In this document: in pieces, positions 47,261 through 58,131 of the stretch | How the letters are laid out: every line of letters starts with the position of its first letter | Numbering within the stretch: the first letter of the stretch is position 1 | NCBI GenBank assembly: GCA_910591455.2 | Contig: OU342822.1 | Span: 20,092,263 to 20,156,262, forward strand | DNA: 64,000 nt | Reading direction: 5' to 3' | From: Pholis gunnellus | Lineage: Eukaryota; Chordata; Actinopteri; Perciformes; Pholidae | Position numbers and translations under genes: made by a program | The notes under the pieces: model-generated | Told to the model about the DNA's origin: nothing | The model's input: only the letters and a program-made list of their open reading frames with translations | The model's database searches: none

Positions 47261-48913
47261 AAATGGGGCAAACTGAGATTATCTGCGAGTTATAGAACAC
47301 AGCAAACCCAATTCCTGACCAGGTCTGACCCGGTCAGCCGGCACCGCGAGGGATGCTGGGAAGTCACGTGGGAAGTGTTTTTAAAAGTAAAGATTTATTT
47401 CAGGATCAGTTTGGATTGATTTGGTCACATTAGTGTCCAACCTTGGAGCTGGAATCAGAGCAGTTACGCTGCTGTTATCTCATCATGAAATCCTACAATT
47501 CTGATTTCATTTTTCACGTGTTTGTGTTTTTAATATTGTTTTCATCTGAAGTGAATTAGTTTATTGTCTCCTATACAACTTGTCCATCAATGAGTCCTTG
47601 AAGTCAGTAATTGTCATTATTATTTATCATTTCCAGCCGTTTCCAATATAAATCAACTAGTTTCACAAACGTGTATTTGTTCTTGATTCTCGTGCTTCGC
47701 TCTCGTGTGACCGATCGTTCTGACTGGAAACAGGATGAAATAATCTCAACGTGTCAGCAACTGTTTTTAAGAAAACAAGACTTTAAGTGGTTAAAGAAAT
47801 AGATAATTACTTTGAAAAACGTGTTAGCTTGTGATATCTGTTTAAAAAAACAACATAATATTTCAATTTAAACAGATAAAGTGACATAATGTGACTAATA
47901 ACTCAAAACTAAACGCCACTAATGATAAAAGTCCCTTTGTAGAATATGAAGTAAACACTGTAATATCATTAAATACCATAATATCTATAAACTACCTATT
48001 TATTACCAGACTAAAGGATAAAAACTGCATCTTTTTTTCTTTTAAAGAGATAATATATTCTTTTTGTAAATCCCTCTACATGATGCGTTCATGGTAATCT
48101 GGATATTTCCATGACGTAACATTTTGAACGTGTCTGAATCCTAAAGTATGTGACACCAGCAGCCGGCGGGTTGTTTGTAGCTGCAGACATATGTTGTTGT
48201 GTGTGCGGTTATTTTCCCGACAGGCTTCAGCTCGGCCTCATTAGCATACAGCTGTAGAGGGACCCCCCCCCCCCCCCCCCCCCTCCTCCTCAGTGCCTTT
48301 ATCTCCAGCCGTGTGATTGGTCACGCTGCTGCAGAGTCATATACTCACAGTTACAGTTGGCACGTTATGGAGGAGATGTCTGTGGAAGAGAAAACAGAGA
48401 AATGATGGTTTTGTTTGCATTATAAACTGTTGACTGAGCGTCACATTGAAGTTAAGAGGAAGTGAAGAGTTCTTCAGCTGCTCAGAGGAAGACAGGAAGC
48501 GATCCGGTCGTCTTTGAACCACTTTGAAATGCTAAGAAGGAACAAAGTCTGTCTGTTTCCACTTAAAACACCAAACTCACAACGAGACAGAGAAACGATC
48601 AAAACCGCTGCAGCAGAACCAGAGATACCGTCTTCTTCCTGGGGCCTACATTTACCCACAATGCAACACGCGGTCCACAGAGCTCAGGCTTTTAAAAACA
48701 CTCCCGTGTGGAAATCTAAAGAGAGAAACATTTTTTTTTTGTGTTTCACTCAAACAACCACGAAGGCAGAAAAATCCTCGTTTCCACCGCCGGTTTAATG
48801 CTCATCCAGCTGGAGGTCCTACTTCTAATTAAAGGGAAGAAGAAGAACGCTAGCTGGTAAACAGAGACGGAAACAAAGCAGAGACTTCTTCAAAATAACT
48901 GGCTTTGAAAAAG
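47261..48913. other. insm1-cfap61 spacer
   Basis: AT-rich, no coding sequence recognised. A 21-base C run lies at 48263-48283. The two genes are transcribed in the same direction, cfap61 first. Confidence 0.55.
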
Positions 48914-48919
48914 TTTAAT
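48914..48919 (-). terminator. candidate poly(A) signal of cfap61
   Basis: ATTAAA on the minus strand about 115 bases after the stop codon; nearest plausible hexamer. Confidence 0.35.
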
Positions 48920-49017
48920 GCGGAATGAAATGTTTGACCACACTAACAAAGAGCCTTCTTAACACAGTGACCAGGAGTAAAAAGCTCCGTCAGCCGGGCG
49001 CAGGTGTGACGTCACAG

Positions 49018-49049
49018 CCGGGACAGGTGTGACGTCACACCTGTCCCGG
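49018..49049. repeat. 32-bp perfect palindrome over the cfap61 stop codon
   Basis: Every base from 49018 to 49049 pairs with its partner around a centre between 49033 and 49034. The core is TGACGTCA (a CRE), flanked by AGGTGTGA and its complement TCACACCT, which are T-box half-site-like. A related direct copy of the left half (CAGGTGTGACGTCACA) lies at 49001-49016. Confidence 0.9.
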
Positions 49050-49157
49050 GCCGGCGAACATGGGCAGCAGGTTCCGGTTGTAGGTCAGATATCTGACGCC
49101 GCTGCTCCTCACAGACGCTCGAGTCTCAGCGTCTTTGAACCGGTCGTCCTCCGTCTC
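49035..49157 (-). CDS. cfap61: cfap61 terminal exon
   Basis: 41 codons including TGA, phase 0. Encodes ETEDDRFKDAETRASVRSSG and then VRYLTYNRNLLPMFAGPGQV; the Y-L-x-Y-N-x-x-L-P-M ending is characteristic of CFAP61. The stop codon lies inside a 32-bp perfect palindrome. Confidence 0.88.
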   Translation of the reverse strand, partial: ETEDDRFKDAETRASVRSSGVRYLTYNRNLLPMFAGPGQV

Positions 49158-49910
49158 CTGCAGAGACGCAGACGGAGACCAGAGAGTTCTTAGAGTTCCT
49201 CCTCACGCCGGGATGTTATTTATATATGTTACATGCACGATACGTGTTTAGTCTGTTTATCGTTGTATTTTTGTTCCACAGACATTTTTTACAAGAAAAG
49301 CAATAAGACTCGAGATCAAAACTTTAAAAAATATTAAAAATAAAACAGCACTGACTGCGTTTGAGCTGATCTGCTGAAGCTCCTGCTCAAAGTCGGAGAA
49401 TCTGTCGTGATAAACGGCCAAACACCAGCTCTGTCTGAAGAAACTGTAGGAGACACACACACACACACACACACACAGCGTCATCACACATTCTGAGACG
49501 TTTTGAAAGCTAAAGAACTTCACACACAAAAAAATCACATCGGAGAAAAGATCAAAAAATGAAAACATTGATTCATCAGAACATATTTTCCTTTTCTTCT
49601 TCTTCTCTCCCATCTATCATCTGTCGACCCCTGACTTCTGTGTGGTGACCCTTTGGAGGGCCCCGACCCCTACGTTGTGACCCCCTGGACTAAAAGTTCC
49701 ACCTGGAGCCGCTAGAACCGTCACATTAATGCTTCTGCACTAACTACATGTGAATGATGAGTCAGCTGTCTGTTACTTTTAATACTTTAACACTCGTTTG
49801 ACTTGGAATGGAGTATTTTTACATCGTGGTGTTGGTACATGTAGAAGTACTTCTTCCATCACTGTGTGTCTGCAGGACTGCATATCTGTGTGATTTAGGC
49901 GAGCTCACCC

Positions 49911-49993
<83 letters not shown>

Positions 49994-50466
49994 ACACTCA
50001 CACACACTGTATTGGCTGAATGACCCCCAGCCTCCACACGGTCAATCAATGATTTTAACGGCTCTCGATGCTCCGTCAGCCTCCACAATGACTTTACGAG
50101 TCAGCTGAGTGAGGCGGCGGCGTGACAACGAATCGTCCTCTGCAGCGAGTGAGGGGGTGTGTGTGTGTGTGTGTGTGTGGGGGGGGGGGGGGGTTCGGCT
50201 TTGTCTCTCACCACAAAGACAGATTGGGGAGCTGCATAAACAGATTAGGAGGCGGGGGACAATAGACGTCCATATCTGGGGGTCATTTGTGTTGGAACCT
50301 CAGAAACAGGTCACCCGCTGTTTGACTAACACACACGCGCACACACACACACACACACACTTACATACATACACACACAGCAAAGTAACACCAGCAAACA
50401 CTCAGACAGCGCGAGGACAAAAGACACTGAAGGCCTAAATCTCTCAAGACAGCGTTTGTGATGTTT

Positions 50467-50501
<35 letters not shown>

Positions 50502-53500
50502 TGTGTGTGTGTGGGTGTGTGTGGGTGTGTGTGGGTGGGTGGGGGGGTCATCAGTCAGCTGATGCATGATGGGATGTTTGACTACCTGGAAACATTTCCT
50601 CTGTCCGACTCGTTTCTGTACTGAACTGTACTGTTTGTTATGGAAACTAAGTAGAAATCAGGGCTCATCGGTTGGATTCATTTCTCCACATCGTCAAAGA
50701 AAAGCTCGTAGTCAGACTTCAGTAGACGTCTGAATCCAAAGCTGACTCGTTCTTCACTATCTTTAAGTTCCCCATGAAACGGCGAGCGTCGGTAAACCGT
50801 CTCCCACCTGTACAGGTCCTGGATCAGGCCCTGGCGGTAGAGGCTGGACAGCTGGCCCAGCAGCTGCTGGTGCTTCCCGAACAGACTCGGGTAATTGGAG
50901 AAGGGGCGGGGCTTCAGGGACAAGCAGGTGAGCGTCTCCACCAGGTCGTAGCGGTCCAGACGTACGCAGAAGTAGTTCCCCGTCTCCGCTCGTCCCGTCA
51001 CGATGTCGCCGTCCTGCAACGTCACACGAACGAAGACACGAGTTAGAGAGACAACTTCTTCTTCTTCTTCTTCTTCTTCTGAGGGACTGCTGGTTTGGTT
51101 TTCAGAGAGACTTATTAACATCCGTCTGTTCATGTGCTCACAGCCTCACATGTTGAACAGGAGCAGCTGTCCGGTCGGTAGCAGACGGTTTGGTGACATG
51201 CAGGAAGTGAAATCCTCCAGGAAGCTTCCCGCCTGAGGAGAAAACACACGAGGGTTAGAGAGCGATGGGGTTCATATAAATCATGTCGTTTATTGATAGC
51301 ACTCTCATCGGTTCTTTTTAATCATATTGTGAGAAGAACTGGTTCCTATTTACAACCGAGTTTTTGGGAATCCCGATGTGAAAGTGATGCTTTTCTGTGT
51401 TTTATCTAAATGACTACGATCTACGTGCACACTATTCCACTATTATTCAGAATATGACAATATTATGGTTCACGTAAACATCATATTCTGAATTAGTTCC
51501 TATTTCCAGAGTAAAACATTCACTATCAGAGTCTCCTGTTGACCAGCAGCTCTGTGCGTTGAACACCAACTAGTGAGTAGAGCCGGAGCAGAGATGATGT
51601 CCAGAAGAACAGAAGCAGAAACATCATGAAGGACTCGGACATCAACAGGTTTATATGAACAAATATCTTTTAGAGAAGCTGTTTGCACGTCCTCCAGCTC
51701 TGAGAGAACATCTGTTAGCTCCTGATGTTCAGCGTTTACATGTTTTAACGCGATAAACGAAACGTTAGGACATCGACCCGTCAAACACAGAAGAGAGCGA
51801 CGTCACCGTGGGATTAGCTGCTGATGAAGATGAAGATGAGACATGAGGTTGTTTTACATTAATCTGAATATGAACAGCTGCATGCAAACGGGAATATTAG
51901 TGGAATATTTATTTTCATTAATGTAAACAGATTATTGAGAATATTCCCTTTTTGTGAATAATGTCAAACCAGAATATGTCGTCACTGTAAATAAACACCG
52001 TGTCCTTCTTCATCTGGTACATTTATAATTATTAGTTTCAGCCCTACGTGACCATAATAAAAGGCAAAGCACACCGACAACAACACAAATCAAAACATAC
52101 TCTACTTAAAAAGAGCAACCATGGTGTCAGTGTTGAGGGAAGGATGCTTTCATCAGAAGAAATCGTTTTTCATAAACAAACAGCCGATTTGTCATTTCAT
52201 GCGTTTCGGTGTTCACGTCCACCCACACGGAGGGACAACAGAGCCGAGGCAATGAACTCAGATAGCAGGCGGCGATGTGGCGTCTCTGCCCATGAACACG
52301 GAGATCTCTCTGAAAAAGTTCACGTGTGTTTCATTTCAGAGAGAAGTGGCTGTTGTGTTCACGCTGTGCGAGTGGCCTTGGTGGCTCTGTGAATACGCGG
52401 CGGCACAATGCGCCATTGTTACAAGCTGCTGCCGCGGTTTGAGGGTCCGTCACAATAACATCGGCGGTGGGTGGGCGGCTGAAAGATTGGAAAATGTTTG
52501 CACAAAAGCAAAAATGAATTCTCTCAGATAAAAAGCGGAAACCAAAACATGGACAGAGAGGAGGAAGGACGAGCAGGGAGGTAAACGGACCCCGAACACA
52601 GAAGTAAACCGGAGATCTGTGACGGATGTGAAGGAATTCTATGATCATGACAAACCTACGAAATATCTCAGAGTGATCAGCAACATGCCTGTTGAACATT
52701 TGATGAACTAGCAGGACAGCTAACACAGTAATGGGGGGAAAACCACCCAATACGAGTGTTTTCACCAAACATCAAGTACCAGTGGGTATGCGCTGGCTTC
52801 TGGACACGAGGGGCAGTAGTGAGCACATCATGGTTTAAACTTTGTTCAAACTTGCTGTAGTGAGATGAGACGTAATCATGACGAGCGCACAAGCATCAAC
52901 CTTCCGGTTCTGATGAGTGAATCCAAAGCTTCACGTGTTAAAGCTGCATTCTCTCTAGTGTCCACCAGGGGGCGACTCCTCTGGTTGTATAGAAGTCTAT
53001 GAGAAAATGACTCTACTTCTCTCTTGATTTATTACCTCAGTAAACATTGTAAACATGAGTTTATGGTCTCAATCTCTAGTTTCAAGTCTTCTTCAATACA
53101 GCATGATGTTCATTTAGTAAATGATGGTCCATTTAGAGTCACACAGACCATAAAGCAGGGGATGCTTTAGGGCGGGGCTACACGGTGATTGACATGTTTC
53201 TACCAAAGACGTATACGCCGTCTCTACGTCACTCCTCCTCAGTCCAGATGTGGTCACTTCCATGAATATGACATGAGTATTTCCTCAACACTGTGGAGGT
53301 TGGGTGGTGTTTTGCTGGTTACACTCATTGTTCTTCTCAAAGAGCAGCACAGACGCTTCCCTGAGCTGTTTTTAAGAGGCCTTACGGGGCCGTCTCATCC
53401 ATGTGTGTGCAGATCAGTTTTTTTGATGAACAAAAGGTACAAAAACTGTGGACATAAATCTGATCCTTTCAACCCTTAAAACTCATCAAACACACACGTG

Positions 53501-56500
53501 AACTCTGACCTTGAATCTTGGCCTGATTGTACAGCGGCACGAGGCGATCCGGTTCAGGCGGAGGCTCGGCCGAGCGCTCCAGCGTCGGGTCCAAGAGGAG
53601 CAGCAGCGTGGCCGCCAGGTCCCGGCCCACGTCCTTGGAGTTAAAGTTGGCGTGCGACCACTCGTCTGCGTAGTAGCGGCGGGAGAACTTGGTGAGCGGT
53701 CCGGCACCGTAAATGGCTGAATCGCTGGTGTGGAAAGTGGCGTCGATGACGAGTCTGCCGTCAAAGACCAGTAAGGAGCTGTTGATGCTCCTGAAGGCGT
53801 CGTAGTCGACTCCTCTATTGGAGAGATTAATGAACACCTGAAAGAAGATGAAGAAATAGAATATCAGGATTTAGAATATATCATTTTTGTGATATTTCTA
53901 AGTTTTGGAATGTTTTGGAACCTTATTGTAGAATATAGAGACAATAAGGCCTCATCTCCTGTGTGCCTCTATTTTACCCTAACATGGAAAACGAGCACAT
54001 AACCAGACGGGAGAAGCTTCTGCCGTCTGAAACGATGAGGATGGGAAACTCACCAAAATCATCTAGAGCTCGACAAACACAGTCTGCTTCCAGGAGGGAA
54101 AATAAAACCAAACCAACAGCCACAAGCTGGTGAATTCACACCGTTGTTTGGAGAACATCTTTTGTAAAATAATAACGGACGCTGTAAACAAGTCGAACTT
54201 GGACTCACTCCACACTGGTTGACACTGTGACTGGTTCAGATCCACACCAGTAGCACCGGGAACCTACGGCGTCACATGACACTGAATGATCTCGTCTCAT
54301 TTGACTCATAATGTACATTTCAGAAAGTGGCAGTTTATCCAGCGCGGGGCCTCGACAGAGATGATGAATCACAGAGATGGGATGTCCTGGGAGAGGAGGG
54401 ATGAACGGGATGATTCATGTTTTTACAAACAAACAGGATTTTGTTTGTGAGTTTGTCGCTTTGGCAGAAAATTTAAGCTACGGTCTAAAAGTCAAACCTT
54501 AAGCTTTGTTTAAAACTCGACGACGAGGGATTGTAATTATCTGTAAACTCATATCTCATATTCATGAACTACTTTATTACCTTCATACAAACCCTGTAAA
54601 GAAAGAAGTCAAGTATTAAATGTGTTATAAAGAAACAAAGGTTGAATATCCTGTAAACTATTTGATTTGGCTGCAAAATATTCACTGAAATGTAGATTTT
54701 TCAGACCTCGTGTCACTGATATTCAGACGAGCAGACGTAACCGGTCTCCTGCTCTCACCTGGTACTGCAGGCCCGTGCAGAGGACGAGGTGGTCGTAGGG
54801 CACCTGCACGCCGCCGGACACCAGGACGTGTTTGGACTTCCTGTTGATGCCCACCATCTTCCCCGTCACCTCGGTGACGCGTGAACTCAGGGGCAGCTGG
54901 GCCAAGTCTCTGCTGCTGTACGCATGACTGCAGGAAGAGAAGAAACCTCTGAGAGGGACAGTTTGACGTGGCGTCGTGTGATTAAACCCTTTCCAGTCCT
55001 GACACCGAGTACTGATCCGATACCAGTGTCTCATTAATAAGCTGTGTGCTTCACTGTGATCATCCTTTATGTACTGAACTGAACTGAAGCTGCTGCCTAT
55101 GATCTCTTCAAAGCTGCAGAACCTTTGTGTCATTTTTGAAACAGAAAGTTTCTGCTCTGCTGCCAAATACGTCCAAAATACGTCCACAGCAGAACATCAC
55201 TTTGTTCTCCTGTCTGGTTCTATAAACTCATCTCCTGCAGTAGAACCCTGACTGTGTGAAGAACCTCACACAGACTCACTACAGAACATCTGAACTGTCC
55301 CTTTAAAGTGTTAAGTTAACGTTGACTTTAGTTACACGTAAAGGTTTGATGTTTGTGGAATGTTCTCGAGGCGTTTTGAGTTTCATCTCAGAAGTTATTT
55401 AACGTAAGATGCTAAAAAACATCTTTGTGTCTTGATTGTTACATTCGCTCACCTTGTGGACAGAAATCCGACGTCCTCGTGGTCGTAGTCGCCGGGGAAA
55501 CCGTGCGTCGAGACGAGGGTCAGGTTGTTGAAGCTCAGGTGAGGGCTGCGAGAGAACAGACACGGACGAGCGTGAGCGCTCCTCCATAGAATACAGAGAG
55601 AACAGAGAGGACACAGCGCTGGAGGACCGTTCTCTGGGGAAGGACATCTTTCTGTGCAACACCTGCTTCATCCCGCGATGTGTACGAGACGTCAGCTCTG
55701 CTGTGTGTAACAGGAAGCTCAGATATGTGTCCTTACACTCGTACACACCTACGTATTCGCTGCTGCTGCTGCTGCTAATACCATCAGTGTTGCAAAGATT
55801 TTATATGAAGTACGAAAGCTCAGGAAATCCACCTTGATCCGGAAAAAGAGATTCTCTCTGTTTAACTCATATCTCATATTTATAAACTACTTTATTACCT
55901 TAAACCCTGTAAAGAGAGAAGTCAAGTATTAAAGGTTTTATAAAGAATCAAAGGTTGAATATCTTGTAAACTATTTGATTTTGCTCCTAAATATTTACTC
56001 AAATGTAGACTTCTCAGACCTCCTGTTACTGATATTCAGACGAGCTTCTAAACACTAATCGTCCTTCTTTGTATAATCTCATTTTCTGGCGCTCGCCGGC
56101 TTCACTACGGTGAGTACGAACTGAGCTTCGGTGTTCAGTGTGAAGTCCTTTGAGTTCTCGGGCCCGACGCTCTCAACTCGTCCTGGAACGTCTTCGTCCT
56201 CGTCCCTCTGGTGAGTCTACCGTCCACGCTGCACGACGTGTCCCTTGTGATGCAAATGACTTCTTTTGTGGTCGTCCTGCAGGACATCACACAGCAGATA
56301 ACGGTGAATAGAAGAGCGTTGTTCAGTCTTATCAGGCCTCGGACCGCCTCCTGCTCTCTTCTTATCTCAGGCTTTCCTGCTCAATGAGCGGCACAGATCT
56401 ACACCAGCAGACTGACTGGATGTGGGTCGGACGTCTGAGCGGTCCCACCGGGACAAAAACACACCGGGAGTGGGATCGAATGAGATTCGTCCACCTGCAG

Positions 56501-58091
56501 AGATTTGGGTAAACGTAACACCTCTCTAGCTCATGCTGTTAAGCAACCACAACGTGTGCGCTGCGATGACGACTATCATTTCAAAGCTTTGTGTCATCGG
56601 CGGTTTGACCTTTGAGGCAAAAACACAACAATAACAACAATCAGCCTCCAGACAATGAGAGCAGTCAAACTTTCCCTGCTAATCTGTGCCAGAAGGTGGA
56701 TTTATTCTGCAGCAGTGAGGCATTAAGGCCCATTATTGGGGATCTGGATGAGAGTGAACCAGAAGCTCTGGATTTGCTCCGTTATCAGCCGGTGACAGAC
56801 GGCCGCCGTCGCCCTGCAGCCCGACCGCGGCGGAGCAAGAGGGCCGAGCCGCCGCCGCAGAGCTCTTTATCTGTCTGACCCCGTCCCAGCCTGTAATGAA
56901 GCCGCTGGGCTGCATTCAGTGAGCACATGGAAAGCTGTGTCTGGAGGAGGAGGGGGGTGAAGGATGGACGTTTGGGCAGGGCTGATAAGAAGGGGCCCCA
57001 GCAGGCCCCCAAACTGACCCATCATTCACCCTCTCAATGCGTCGCCGCCTCACCATTAGTCCGGCGGACACTAACTGCCTCATTAGTCAACTCATTAGTG
57101 ACGGCAAACACAGATCGCTGCAGCAGATCCACCGCCGCCGGTGGAGAGGCTAATTAAAGGAGGCCGGAGCTGAATGCCAGGCCTTCACCACAGCTGCGTG
57201 CGTGTGGCCGCCTCGGCATCGCCGACACGCCGGCCACGCCAGACCCCCCCCCCCCCTCCGGTTGCCTGGCAGCTATCGCCCCGGTTCTGAATCAGCAGCT
57301 TCTCGCATTATCTGCCGGAGCAAGTTAATCTCACAAAAGCGAGGACGACGAAAGGCAAACATGTAAGACGTCCGACCTGGAGTCAAGTGACATTTCCAGA
57401 GATTGGATTCCTGGAATAAAAGACGATGAAGAAGTGAAAGAGGGGGCCGCTCTCCTCCGGTTCAGGGTTTCTCTGGCGACACATCAGAAATCTGTGATCG
57501 ACACGATGTGAATGCTTTATTATGAGGGCTGCAGGCCGCCTGTTATACCTCCTGCATTTACCACTAATCTGTGTTTACTGCCACTTGGACATGAAAGCGA
57601 TGTTTCCTGTGAACTGGTTCAGACGCAGACAGCGTTTCTTGGGTCAAGTCTTGATTTTGATTCTTATTTGTTTCTGGTTGCAGCATGGAGTTATTCCTAG
57701 AAGTGTCAGGATGGCACTATACTGTTCTGAACACTGAGAGTAAACAGATAAACTGCAGAGTGTTCAATATGTTCTAATAATTCCACGTTTAAGACATTAT
57801 ATTGTACTCACATGGTGTTTATTACTAATAACAGCTGGTGTTTTATTTTCTTATTGTACACAAATCCTATGAAAGGATCCAGACCATAATGGCATAAGAA
57901 GAACATAAAGAATATCACCCGACTGTAACTGTAACGTAGTGAAACTGCTGTGGGAGCTTCTTCAGTGAATCGGGAGGATTAGTTGGTTCTGCTGCAAATC
58001 CTGAAGCTGGATTTGTTTAGTCTACTGTGTGCACTGTTCTTGATGGGAACTTGGCGACAACAGGGTTCATACAGAAAGCACAGATGGTGAG

Positions 58092-58131
<40 letters not shown>

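Noticed and set aside
50678..50807. Reading the cfap61 exon on to a stop giving an FFDDVEK C-terminus
   Set aside because: A good donor at CTGTACAG|GTGGGAG joins in phase to the next exon and restores the family sequence; the read-through is probably intron, although an alternative 3' end cannot be excluded.
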